DNA of 64,000 nt from Sandaracinaceae bacterium (GTDB lineage: Bacteria > Myxococcota_A > Polyangia > Polyangiales > Sandaracinaceae), in NCBI GenBank assembly GCA_020633195.1, contig JACKEC010000018.1, forward strand, positions 310,001-374,000, written 5' to 3'. The position numbers and the translations under genes were made by a program. This document shows positions 23,527 through 31,977 of this stretch, piece by piece. The notes beneath the pieces are model-generated. The model saw only the letters and a list, made by a program, of their open reading frames with translations. It searched no databases and was not told the DNA's origin. Numbering within the stretch: the stretch's first letter is position 1; each line of letters starts with the position of its first letter.

Positions 23527-24368
23527 GGACGCAGATGGCTTCGATCGAGGGGGACCCTCGTGAGACCGCACCGCCCGAGCTCCCGCCCTACGAGCGGGCC
23601 ACGCCGTCGCGCTCCTTCGAAGAGCCGAGCCTCGGCGAGGTGGTGACCTCCGCCGCGCTGTGGACGGCCGGCCTCGGCTGGCTGGTGCCCGCGCTCGGGG
23701 GTCTCGCCGCGGTGTACCAGGCGGTGCCCTCGCACCGCATCGACTGGGCGGGCCGGCTCTACTGCAAGGTTCAACTCGCCTTGACGGGCTGCAGCTGGCG
23801 CGCGGTCGTGCACCCGAGCGTCGACCCCGAGCGGCCGTACATCTTCGCGCAGAACCACACCAACCACTACGACCACGTCCTGGCCTACAACGCGACCCCG
23901 CACTTCAAGCAGGGGCTCGAGCTCGAGAGCCACTTCGACTACCCGTTCTACGGCACCTTCATGAAGGCGCGGGGCACCGTCCCCGTCCGGCGCGGGGCGC
24001 GCGGGCAGACCGACGAGCTGACCGGGCTGATCGGCAAGGAGGTCGAAGAGGGCCGCTCGATCCTCGCCTTCCCCGAGGGCACGCGGACGCGCACCGGCCG
24101 CGTGAACCCCTTCCGCCGCGGCATCTTCTTCATCGCGCGCGACCTCGGGGTGCCCGTCGTCCCCGTCGCCGTCACCGGCGCGTTCGACCTGATGCGCGCC
24201 GGCAGCCTGATGCTGCGGCCGGGCAGCCAGATCACCGTCTACGTCGAGGAGCCCATCGAGATGGCGGGCGCCACCGACGAGGAGGTCTCGGAGCTCGCGG
24301 ACCGCGCGCAGCGGGCGGTCGCCGCGCGGGTCGACGACTACTGGGCCGCGAGGGAGGCCGCCCGATGA
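23523..24368 (+). CDS. PlsC-type 1-acyl-glycerol-3-phosphate acyltransferase
   Basis: A 281-residue membrane-associated acyltransferase. Hydrophobic segment at about 42-65. Motif I NHTNHYDH supplies the H-x4-D pair; motif III FPEGTRTRTG; motif IV region VPVVPVAVTG. It moves an acyl group to a glycerophosphate-type lipid. Following the lipid kinase directly (4-bp overlap) it could acylate the kinase product. A 36-residue charged N-terminal extension precedes the membrane segment. Confidence 0.92.
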   Translation: MRTQMASIEGDPRETAPPELPPYERATPSRSFEEPSLGEVVTSAALWTAGLGWLVPALGGLAAVYQAVPSHRIDWAGRLYCKVQLALTGCSWRAVVHPSVDPERPYIFAQNHTNHYDHVLAYNATPHFKQGLELESHFDYPFYGTFMKARGTVPVRRGARGQTDELTGLIGKEVEEGRSILAFPEGTRTRTGRVNPFRRGIFFIARDLGVPVVPVAVTGAFDLMRAGSLMLRPGSQITVYVEEPIEMAGATDEEVSELADRAQRAVAARVDDYWAAREAAR

Positions 24369-25003
24369 CCACGGCCACCACCCACGAAGCCGACGGCCGG
24401 ACCGTCCGCGCGAAGCAGAAGCGCGCGCGGCGACGCCAGACGATCCTCGACGCGGCGCTCCGCGTGTTCAGCGCGAAGGGCTATCACCAGACCCGCATCG
24501 CCGACATCATCGAGGAGGCCTCGATCGCGCGCGGCACCTTCTACCTCTACTTCGATTCGAAGACCGCGATCTTCCACGAGCTGCTCGAGGACGTGCTCAC
24601 GCGGATCGACGAGAACGTGGCCGGCGTGGATCTCGAGCCGGGCGCGCTGCCGGTGCGCGAGCAGCTGCTCAACACGGTGCGGAAGATCTTCAGCGTGTTC
24701 CGGGCGGACCGCGCCTTCGCCAAGCTCATCCTCCGCGAGGCCGTCGGCCTCGACGAGGAGGTCGACGCGATGCTCGACGGCTTCTACGGCCGCCTGCACC
24801 GCTGGCTCAGCGACTCGCTCCGCAACGGCCAGCGCATCGGGCTCATCCGCGCGGGCGACACGGAGCTCACCGCGTGGCTCATCCTCGGCTCGGTGAAGCA
24901 GTTCGCCGCGCTCGTGCTGACCACGTCGGACGAGGACATCGATCTCGAGCAGCTCTCCGAGGTCATCCTCGACTTCAACCTCCAGGGCATCCGCGCCTTC
25001 TAG
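24365..25003 (+). CDS. TetR-family transcriptional regulator
   Basis: A 212-residue regulator. The N-terminal helix-turn-helix (about 23-70) reads ILDAALRVFSAKGYHQTRIADIIEEASIARGTFYLYFDSK, close to FadR/AcrR-type TetR proteins whose ligands are often acyl-CoAs. The C-terminal domain would bind the inducer. Being the last of the ten overlapping genes, it probably represses its own operon through the palindrome at 14705-14718 (inference). Confidence 0.93.
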   Translation: MTTATTHEADGRTVRAKQKRARRRQTILDAALRVFSAKGYHQTRIADIIEEASIARGTFYLYFDSKTAIFHELLEDVLTRIDENVAGVDLEPGALPVREQLLNTVRKIFSVFRADRAFAKLILREAVGLDEEVDAMLDGFYGRLHRWLSDSLRNGQRIGLIRAGDTELTAWLILGSVKQFAALVLTTSDEDIDLEQLSEVILDFNLQGIRAF

Positions 25004-25009
25004 CGGGCG

Positions 25010-26593
25010 GTGCTCTCTCGCCTCGCCGAGCGCTTCGGGCTCGACGCGCTCGGCGTGCTCGCGACGGTCCTCTACGCGCTCCCGTCGCTCGCCTACCCGT
25101 TCGGGATGGACCAGCCGGTCCACTGGTACATCGGCAAGCGCTGGCTCGAGGGGCTCATGCCCTACGCGACGGGCGTCGACACCAAGCCGCCCGGGGTGTT
25201 CGCGATCCACGCGCTGAGCGTCCTCCTGCTCGGCGATCACCAGTGGTCGGTCCGCGTGGTCGATCTCGCCTGCGTGCTCGCGACCGGCGCGCTCGTCGCC
25301 ACGTTCCGGACCCGCCGCCTCGAGGGCTCGAAGATCGTCGACACGCACCCGCGGCGGGACGGCGAGCTCGGCGCCGCGTGCGTCCTCGTCGGCGGCCTCA
25401 CCTACACCTTCTTCGACTGGACCTCGCTGGGCCACTCGGACCTCTGGCAGGGGACCCTCATGCTGCTCGCGGGCTGGGTCGTCGTCCGCGCGCCCGGCGG
25501 GGTGGTCACCGCACGCCGGGCCCTCGCGGCCGGCGCCGTCGCCGCGCTCGCGGTGACGCTCAAGCACGTCGCGTTCGTCAGCGGGGTCGTCTTCGGCGGC
25601 GTCGTCGTCGCCCTCGCGCTGCGCCGTGGAGGCCCGCGCGAGGCCCTGTCGCGCGCGGGCGCGTACACGGCCGGGGTGGCCCTCGTCCTCGGGCTCACGC
25701 TCCTCCCGTTCGTCCTCACCGGGACGCTCGGCGCGTTCCGCGAGGTGATGGTCGACCTCATCCTGCGCTACGCGGCCGCGGGCTCCCGCCTCCACGCGAC
25801 GGCGGACGCCTGGCCGACGTACGCGCACGGGCTGCTCCCGCTGCTCGTGGCCCCGGCGATGGCGCTCGGGGGCTTGGCGGTGGCCCGGCTCGACGGGGAT
25901 CGCGCGGCGCGGACGGTCGGCTGGATGGCGTTGCTCGCCCTCGCGTGCGGCGTCGGCAGCGTGGTGATGCAAGGGCGCGGTCGGCTCGCGACGTTCGGCT
26001 ACCTGTGGCTCGCCGCCGTGCCCGCGCTCGCGCTCGGCGTCGCCTTCGGGCTGCGCCAGGTCGCGAGCCCGCGAGGCGGCGCCCAGCTCGCGGCCGCCGT
26101 GGCGCTCACCGCGATCGCGTTCGTGGCCGCGCCGCCGTGGCTCTCGACCCCCTACCACGACTACCGCGCAGAGTGGGTGACGCGGGTGGCGTGGGCGCGC
26201 CGTCAGATCCGCGACGACGAGGTCCGGAGCGTCTACACCGCGAACCAGCCGACCCTCGACAGCGACCTCCGACAGTCCGCCGTCGCGGCGCGCATCCACG
26301 AGCTCGCGCGCCCGGGCGACACGCTCTGCCTCGACGGCTTCTTCGGCTCCATCCACCAGCAGACCGGGCTCGACTGTCCGTCGCGCTTCTTCATCCCCCC
26401 GCGCCAGCAGGCCGGCGCGCTCCCGGCGTGGTTCGACGAGTACGACAGGATGTTCGTCGAGCACCCGCCGACCTTCTTCGTGACCGCCGCGGGTCGCCGC
26501 GCCACCGTCGAGGCGCGCCTGAGCGAAGGCTACGTGATCCACGAGGTCGAACCCGTGCGCCCTCGGCTGATCGTCATGGAGCGGCGGCGATAG
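25010..26593 (+). CDS. GT-C (GT39/PMT-like) membrane glycosyltransferase
   Basis: A 527-residue polytopic protein from GTG 25010, 6 bp after the TetR stop. About ten hydrophobic helices up to residue 370. The first loop contains GMDQPVHWYIGKRWLEG followed by DTKPPGVF, the usual first-loop acidic/KPPG pattern of dolichyl- or polyprenyl-phosphate-sugar dependent GT-C enzymes (ArnT/PMT type). A soluble C-terminal domain of about 140 residues follows. It may glycosylate the lipid made by the preceding operon at the membrane (inference from adjacency). Confidence 0.82.
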   Translation: MLSRLAERFGLDALGVLATVLYALPSLAYPFGMDQPVHWYIGKRWLEGLMPYATGVDTKPPGVFAIHALSVLLLGDHQWSVRVVDLACVLATGALVATFRTRRLEGSKIVDTHPRRDGELGAACVLVGGLTYTFFDWTSLGHSDLWQGTLMLLAGWVVVRAPGGVVTARRALAAGAVAALAVTLKHVAFVSGVVFGGVVVALALRRGGPREALSRAGAYTAGVALVLGLTLLPFVLTGTLGAFREVMVDLILRYAAAGSRLHATADAWPTYAHGLLPLLVAPAMALGGLAVARLDGDRAARTVGWMALLALACGVGSVVMQGRGRLATFGYLWLAAVPALALGVAFGLRQVASPRGGAQLAAAVALTAIAFVAAPPWLSTPYHDYRAEWVTRVAWARRQIRDDEVRSVYTANQPTLDSDLRQSAVAARIHELARPGDTLCLDGFFGSIHQQTGLDCPSRFFIPPRQQAGALPAWFDEYDRMFVEHPPTFFVTAAGRRATVEARLSEGYVIHEVEPVRPRLIVMERRR

Positions 26594-26654
26594 CCGTCGG
26601 GGGGCGCGAGGCGGGGCGAGGTGACAGGCTATCCCTTCCCCGGAGGCCGACGTC

Positions 26655-27662
26655 ATGCGAACCGCGATCCTGCTCACGATGCTGCTGGCCGCCTGCTCGA
26701 ACGAGGACCTCTCCGACGCGGGCGTGGGCACCGACGGCGGCCCGGCGCGAGACGGCGGGGCGGCCGCGGACGCTGGCGGCGAGGACGGCGCGACCCCCGA
26801 CGACGCCGGAGCGCCGGTCGACGGAGGCGACACCGACGCGGGCGCGATCGACGCCGGCCCCGGCTGCGGGCCGCAGACCACGCGCCTCCGCGTGACCAAC
26901 CGCTGCGCGGAGCCCTTCTGGATCGGGCACTCCGACAACCTCGCGATCCCCGAGGACGCCCGCGTCGATCCCGGGACGTGCTTCGACGTCGCGGTCCCCG
27001 ACGAACGGCTCGAGGCCACGCGGATCTGGCCGCGCACCGGCTGCGACGCGTCGGGCCGCGAATGCCAGACGGGCCAGAGCGTCGCCCCCTGCCCCACCGG
27101 CGGCTGCTCGCCGCCCTTCGAGTCCAAGTTCGAAGCGACCTGGGCGGACCCCACGACCTGCCCGCCGAGCGGCGGCGACGCCACCTGCGTCACCTGGTAC
27201 AACGCAAGCCAAGTCGACGGCTACACCCTCCCCTTCACGATCGTCCCGAGCGCCGAGGGCGACGGCTGCGTCACCTCCGACTGCTCGATGCTCAGCCTCG
27301 CGCAGTGCCCCGCCGCCGAGGACCTCAGCCAGGGCGGCCTCTACCCGGAGCTCTCCGCGGTCGACCTCCGCGTGCAGGACGGCGCCGACACGATCGCGTG
27401 CCTCGCGCCGTGCAAGATGCTCACGTACCCGGCGCCCTGGGGCCTCGGCATCCCCGAGACCGACCCCCGCGCCCTGCCCTTCTGCTGCCCCACCCCGCCG
27501 ATCAGCCCCGAGCAGTGCACGGCCGGTCCCGTCGCGACGAGCGACTACGTGACGCGGCTCCAGACGATGTGCCCGAGCGTCTACAGCTACGCCTACGACG
27601 ACGCGGACGGGCTCCACACCTGCCCCGCGCCGACCCAGTTCGAAGTCGTCTTCTGCCCGTAG
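26655..27662 (+). CDS. Thaumatin-like lipoprotein
   Basis: A 335-residue protein; leader TMLLAACSN (lipobox Cys at 14), then a 55-residue GDAG/DAG linker. From about 75: TTRLRVTNRCAEPFWIGH, CFDVAVPD, RIWPRTGCDASGRECQTGQ, TCVTWYNASQVDGYTLPFTI and the FEVVFCP ending reproduce the thaumatin/PR-5 pattern, with 16 or more Cys for disulfides. Plant members bind or hydrolyse beta-1,3-glucan; bacterial ones are rare and uncharacterised. Probably displayed on the outer membrane surface. Confidence 0.88.
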   Translation: MRTAILLTMLLAACSNEDLSDAGVGTDGGPARDGGAAADAGGEDGATPDDAGAPVDGGDTDAGAIDAGPGCGPQTTRLRVTNRCAEPFWIGHSDNLAIPEDARVDPGTCFDVAVPDERLEATRIWPRTGCDASGRECQTGQSVAPCPTGGCSPPFESKFEATWADPTTCPPSGGDATCVTWYNASQVDGYTLPFTIVPSAEGDGCVTSDCSMLSLAQCPAAEDLSQGGLYPELSAVDLRVQDGADTIACLAPCKMLTYPAPWGLGIPETDPRALPFCCPTPPISPEQCTAGPVATSDYVTRLQTMCPSVYSYAYDDADGLHTCPAPTQFEVVFCP

Positions 27663-27679
27663 CGCCCGTCAGGGATCGA

Positions 27680-27698
27680 TCACCGTTGCGTCACCGTT
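27680..27698 (+). promoter_or_regulatory. Direct repeat TCACCGTT with 11-bp spacing
   Basis: TCACCGTT occurs at 27680-27687 and 27691-27698, one helical turn apart, 46-64 bp upstream of the glycosyltransferase ATG at 27744. The arrangement would suit a regulator binding in tandem. It is different in sequence from the CYTCAC repeats near the two-component genes. Confidence 0.3.
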
Positions 27699-27743
27699 CG
27701 GTCAGCGGCGGAATCGCCGCGCGGCCGCCGACCTTCCTCCCCC

Positions 27744-28796
27744 ATGCGCATCCTCTACGGGGTCACGGGGCATGGGATGGGACACGCGATGCGGGCGATC
27801 GTGCTCGCGCGGCACCTCGAACGCGAGGGGCACCGGGTGAAGCTCGTCACGAGCGGCGCGGCGGTGGATCTGCTCGGCGAGCGCTTCGGCGACGTGACGC
27901 GGATCGACGGCCTCGCGCTGCGCTACGTGCGCGGCGGGGTGGCGCGCACGCGGTCGCTGCTCCGCACCCTCGGCCGCGCGCCGTCGGCGCTCGCGCGCAA
28001 CGTCGACCGCTACGTGAACGAGGTCTCGACCTTCGCGCCCGACGTCTGCGTCGCCGACTTCGAGTCCTTCGCGCACCTCACCGGCCTGGCGCGCGGGATC
28101 CCCGTGATCTCGTTCGACCATCAACACGTCTTGACGCGCTGCCAGCTCGGCCCGGTGGAGCGCGACGTCGCCGTCGCGCGCGCGCTCGTGAGCGCGAAGA
28201 TGTTCCGCTGCGCGCACTACGTCGTGACCTCGTTCTACCGGCCCCCGGTGAAGCTGCGCCACGCGGGCTCGACGACGCTGGTCGGCCCGATCCTGCGCGA
28301 CGAGGTGCTCGCGCGAGAGCCGCGCGACGGCGACCACGTGCTCGTCTACCAGACGAGCAGCGGGCACCGTCGCCTGCTCTCCTCGCTCGGCGAGCTGCGA
28401 GGCCACCGCTTCATCGTCTACGGCTCCGGTCGCGAGGGCACCGAGGGGCACGTCACGCACCGCGCGTTCCATCCGTCGCGCTTCCTCGACGACCTCGCGT
28501 CGGCCCGGGCGGTCGTCACCCACGGCGGCCACACCGCGATCAGCGAGGCGCTCTACTTCGGCAAGCCCGTCGTCAGCGTGCCGCTCCGGGGACAGGGCGA
28601 GCAGCTGCTCAACGCGGACCGGCTCGATCGCGGCGGCTGGGGCCGCCGGCTCGATCGCCCCACCGCGCGCTCGCTGCGGCGCGCGCTCGCGTGGGCCGAG
28701 CAGCGCGGCCCGATGCCCCGCGTCGAGGCGGGCAACGCCGAGCTCCGCGACCGGATGGACCGGCTCCTGACGGGCTGGGAGCGGAGCGCCGCGTGA
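27744..28796 (+). CDS. MurG-like (GT28-fold) glycosyltransferase
   Basis: A 350-residue GT-B protein. N-terminal MRILYGVTGHGMGHAMRA with the GxGHxxR loop, and a C-terminal VVTHGGHTAISEALYFGKPVVSVPLRGQGEQ box, which binds the donor nucleotide-sugar in MurG/UGT-type enzymes. It resembles the MJ1255/VC2487 family of uncharacterised glycosyltransferases. Probably cytoplasmic or peripheral membrane, acting on a lipid-linked or cell-surface acceptor. The stop overlaps the next gene by 4 bp. Confidence 0.88.
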   Translation: MRILYGVTGHGMGHAMRAIVLARHLEREGHRVKLVTSGAAVDLLGERFGDVTRIDGLALRYVRGGVARTRSLLRTLGRAPSALARNVDRYVNEVSTFAPDVCVADFESFAHLTGLARGIPVISFDHQHVLTRCQLGPVERDVAVARALVSAKMFRCAHYVVTSFYRPPVKLRHAGSTTLVGPILRDEVLAREPRDGDHVLVYQTSSGHRRLLSSLGELRGHRFIVYGSGREGTEGHVTHRAFHPSRFLDDLASARAVVTHGGHTAISEALYFGKPVVSVPLRGQGEQLLNADRLDRGGWGRRLDRPTARSLRRALAWAEQRGPMPRVEAGNAELRDRMDRLLTGWERSAA

Positions 28797-29152
28797 CCGA
28801 GGCGCTCTACGAGGCCGAGACGTTCGAAGCCTTCTGGCTGGAGTACCAGCGCGCGCACGCGGACCCGACGACGCGCCGGTGGCACGCGGTCGCGACGATC
28901 ACCGCCGGCACGCTCCTCGCGGCCGGCGCGATCACGCGGAGCCCGCTGCTCCTCCTCGCGGCGCCGCTCGCGGACTACGCGATCGCGCAGACCTCGCACC
29001 GAGCCGTGGAGGGCAACCGGACGCAGCCCTGGCGCCGCCCGCACTGGCACGCGCGGGCGGAGCTGCGCCTCTGTCGGCAGACCCTCGGTGAGATCACACG
29101 TCGGCGCGCAGCAGGATCCCGCCGTTGCGCTCCGTGCAGCTCACCTGCTTGA
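28793..29152 (+). CDS. Mpo1-like (DUF962) membrane protein
   Basis: A 119-residue protein from GTG 28793. The pattern FWLEYQRAHADPTTRRWHAVATITAG, two hydrophobic segments and a SHRAVEGNR box fits the DUF962/Mpo1 family; yeast Mpo1 is a dioxygenase in the alpha-oxidation of 2-hydroxy fatty acids, with His residues binding iron. Here the two HxxxxxRxxH-type His are present. The last 20 residues run 59 bp into the convergent methyltransferase gene and look non-homologous, so the conserved part may end near ITRRR. Confidence 0.7.
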   Translation: MTEALYEAETFEAFWLEYQRAHADPTTRRWHAVATITAGTLLAAGAITRSPLLLLAAPLADYAIAQTSHRAVEGNRTQPWRRPHWHARAELRLCRQTLGEITRRRAAGSRRCAPCSSPA

Positions 29153-29753
29153 AGCCCGCGGCCTGGAACATCAGCTCGAGCTCGCGCGACGTGTAGTTGA
29201 AGATCGGGCAGTCCGCGAGGACCTCGTAGCGGATCTTGCGCAGCGGCCCCTTCACCCACGTCCACTCCGGGAACGACGCGACGACGGAGCCCTTGCAGAG
29301 CTCGCGCATCCGGGTGACGAACGGCACCGGGTTCTCGATGTAGTCGAAGAACCCGAGCGCCACGACGACGTCGTACGGGCCGCCGAGGTCGGCCTCGAGG
29401 AAGTCGCCCGTCTCGAGGCGGACCCGATCGCCGAAGCGACGCAGGCGCTCGCTCGCGAGCTCGAGCATCGGCTCCGAGAAGTCGACGCCGGTGTACTGGC
29501 CCGCGCCGGCGTCGATCAGGTTCTCGGCCACGCGACCCGAGCCGCAACCGACGTCGAGCACGCTCGGCGCGTCGTACGAGCCCACGACCTCGACGGCGAA
29601 GTCGCGGCGCATGAACATCATCGGCCGCAGCAGCTTCTGGACGAGCCCTTCGCCCTCTTCCGAGGCGTCGTAGATGCTATCGAAGGTAATCGCCTGATCG
29701 CGAAAGTGCTGCTGGACGAGGTTTCTGACGGATGCCGGCAAGGTATTCCTCAT
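29094..29753 (-). CDS. Class I SAM-dependent methyltransferase
   Basis: A 219-residue protein from ATG 29753 (an upstream ATG at 29807 would add 18 Ser/Pro-rich residues). Motif I VLDVGCGSGRVAENL, the acidic GVDFSEPML, and GDFLEADLGG, VVALGFFDYI are the SAM-binding motifs. The C-terminal FNYTSRELELMFQAAGF helps place it among small-molecule or sugar/lipid methyltransferases. The start overlaps the upstream fusion gene's end by 77 bp, indicating translational coupling. Substrate unknown. Confidence 0.88.
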   Translation of the reverse strand: MRNTLPASVRNLVQQHFRDQAITFDSIYDASEEGEGLVQKLLRPMMFMRRDFAVEVVGSYDAPSVLDVGCGSGRVAENLIDAGAGQYTGVDFSEPMLELASERLRRFGDRVRLETGDFLEADLGGPYDVVVALGFFDYIENPVPFVTRMRELCKGSVVASFPEWTWVKGPLRKIRYEVLADCPIFNYTSRELELMFQAAGFKQVSCTERNGGILLRADV

Positions 29754-31857
29754 AGGGTTGGAAGGAGAACTCGGAGGCGATGCGCGCGAGGCGCTCTCCG
29801 ATGACATGGCGACGAGGGTTGGTGCGGAGCTCCATCCGGAGCGCCTGGGCCTCGGAGACGCCTCCGCGCTCGAGGCGCAGCGGCTCCGGGTCGAACTCGT
29901 AGGGGTGGAAGTAGAGCGCGGGGGGCGACGAGCGCGTCGCGAGGTCGTGGAGCCCGCGGCGGATCATGGGGTACGGCAGCACGCGCCAGTACGTCCCGCC
30001 GCCGATCGGGATGCGGACCGCCCCGGGCAGCGTCGCCATCGCGGGCGGCAGCTCCCAGAGCGTGCGCCCGGACGGCAGCTCGATGCGGAACGCGCCGTCC
30101 GACACGGGTCGGATCCGGTCGGGGACCTTCGGCGAGTCGTTCTGGCTCGAGTCGTACTCGAAGCCGAGGTCCGCGAGCGTCTCGAGCGCCCAGACGCAGC
30201 GCCGGTTGAGCGAGAACGCGGGCGCGCGGTAGCCGCGCGGGTGGCGCCCCGTGGTCGACGCGATGACGTCGATGCTCTGGGCCACGTCGTCGCGGAACGC
30301 CTCGGGCGTCATCTCGTGGACGGGCGAGTGGAAGTAGCCGTGCGACGCGATCTCGTGGCCGCGATCGACGATGTCCCGCAGGACCGAGGGGTGGTTCTTC
30401 GCGGTGACCCCGAGCACGAAGAACGTCGCCTTGGCCCCGACGCGGTCGAACAGATCGAGGGTCGCCTCCATCTGTCGGCCGAAGGCGGTGTCGGCGCGAT
30501 CCCAGCCCGGGTCGCCGAGGTAACGGGCGACGAGCTGGCCCCAGTCCTCGAGGTCGATGCTCAACAGGAGGCTCGGCTTCGTGGCCGCGGCGCGCTCGGG
30601 CGCGCGCTCCGAGAGGAGCCGCTCGTAGACGCTCGAGAGGTCGCTCCACACCCGCTGCGGCGCGAAGTCCTTCACCGCGCGCTCGCGCGCCCGCGCCGCG
30701 TGACGCGCCCGCCGGTCGGGATCGGCGAAGTACGCGCCCGCCGCGCGGCCGAGCGCGTCCACGTCGCCGAGCGGGACCAGCGTCCCCGTCTCCCCGTCGA
30801 GCACCGCGTCGACGGTCCCCGTCGCGGCGTAGCCGGCCACCGCGACGCCCGCGACCGCCGCCTCGAGCGGCACGTTCGGGAAGCCCTCGCGCAGCGACGG
30901 GAACACGAGCACGTCCATCAGCAGGTAGTAGGGCGCGGGGTCGCGCACGTAGCCGGTGATGCGGACGCGCGGGTCGTCGCGCAGCGCCTTCACCACCTCC
31001 GGGTCGGGCAGGTCGTCCTCGTCGAAGTCGCCGACCAGCAAGAGCACCAACCCCGCGGCGTGCTCGCTGGCGCGGTCGAGCACCTCGAGCAGCCCGTCCA
31101 CGCCCTTGTCGCGAGAGATCCGACCGACGAACCCGATGACGGGGGTCCCGTGCGGGATGTCCAGGCGCTCGCGCTCGGCCTCGGCGATCGCCTCGCGCTC
31201 CGGCGTCGGGAGGAAGCTCTCGGCCCGCACGCCGTTCGAGGATCCGGCGCCGAGCACGGACGTCTTCGAGCGCGGCCCGAGGTGCAGCTCGTGGAAGCGG
31301 CGCCGCAGGCTCTCGCTGTTGACGACCACCCAGCTCGAGCACGCGGTCGCCACCACCTCGGTCGCCGTGAGCAGCGCGCGCCGGAGCCCCGTCTGGGTCT
31401 CGAGGCGCAGGCCGCGCAGCACGTACACGCGCACGGGCACCCCGGCGACGCGGGCCGCGATCATCCCGAGCAGCCCCGCCTTGGTGGTGCCCGCGTTGAC
31501 GATGTGCGGGTCGAGCTCGCGGAGGACGCCGACCAGCTCCCGCAGCGTGACGAGGTCCTGCGCGGGCGTGATCGCGCGCGCCATCGGCAGCCCGATCGCC
31601 TGGACGCCCTCGCGCTCCGCCACCTCGTCGAGGAGGGGATCGGGCGAGGTGATGACCGTCACGTCGTAGCCCCGCTCGCGCATCGCGCGGAGCTGACCGT
31701 CGAGGAGCCGGTCGGCGCTCATGGCGTGCGCGAACACGTACACCAGGCGCGGTCGTTCGATCGGGAGCGGCACGCGGAAAACCGAGGCTTCGTCTAGCAT
31801 CTGGGGTCGAGGGGTCGAGCCGAGCGTTCCGTTGCGGGCGGCCGGGGTGGCGTTCAC
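29677..31857 (-). CDS. Fusion of GT4 glycosyltransferase and NodB-type polysaccharide deacetylase
   Basis: A 726-residue protein from GTG 31857. Residues about 35-415: GT4-type GT-B enzyme (GRISRDKGVDGLLEVL, FPSLREGFPNVPLEA with Glu324 of the EX7E motif). Residues about 428-715: NodB/CE4 deacetylase (SIDLEDWG with metal Asp435, HEIASHGYFHSPVH with the His pair, RAPAFSLNRR, FHPYEF), with a DUF3473-like end as in exopolysaccharide (XrtA-associated) deacetylases. It could add a sugar to a growing polymer and deacetylate it. These are normally separate proteins. No TM is evident. Confidence 0.92.
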   Translation of the reverse strand: MNATPAARNGTLGSTPRPQMLDEASVFRVPLPIERPRLVYVFAHAMSADRLLDGQLRAMRERGYDVTVITSPDPLLDEVAEREGVQAIGLPMARAITPAQDLVTLRELVGVLRELDPHIVNAGTTKAGLLGMIAARVAGVPVRVYVLRGLRLETQTGLRRALLTATEVVATACSSWVVVNSESLRRRFHELHLGPRSKTSVLGAGSSNGVRAESFLPTPEREAIAEAERERLDIPHGTPVIGFVGRISRDKGVDGLLEVLDRASEHAAGLVLLLVGDFDEDDLPDPEVVKALRDDPRVRITGYVRDPAPYYLLMDVLVFPSLREGFPNVPLEAAVAGVAVAGYAATGTVDAVLDGETGTLVPLGDVDALGRAAGAYFADPDRRARHAARARERAVKDFAPQRVWSDLSSVYERLLSERAPERAAATKPSLLLSIDLEDWGQLVARYLGDPGWDRADTAFGRQMEATLDLFDRVGAKATFFVLGVTAKNHPSVLRDIVDRGHEIASHGYFHSPVHEMTPEAFRDDVAQSIDVIASTTGRHPRGYRAPAFSLNRRCVWALETLADLGFEYDSSQNDSPKVPDRIRPVSDGAFRIELPSGRTLWELPPAMATLPGAVRIPIGGGTYWRVLPYPMIRRGLHDLATRSSPPALYFHPYEFDPEPLRLERGGVSEAQALRMELRTNPRRHVIGERLARIASEFSFQPYEEYLAGIRQKPRPAALSRSGDYLR

Positions 31858-31977
31858 CCGGCGGCCGCTTCGCGGAGGACCGCCTCGACCCGCGCCGCGA
31901 GGGCCGGCTCCGCGTCCACCGAGAAGCGCTCCAGGCCATCGGCACCCCAGGTCTCGCCCTCGAGGCGGCGAGCGGCG
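31854..31977 (-). other. Possible gene remnant between pirin and the GT4/deacetylase gene
   Basis: On the minus strand a frame reads RLEGETWGADGLERFSVDAE then ALAARVEAVLREAA and stops with TGA overlapping the next gene's GTG. It has the amphipathic look and codon use of a real C terminus, but upstream it runs into the pirin gene's other frame with no plausible start. It may be the surviving tail of a deleted gene. Confidence 0.25.
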
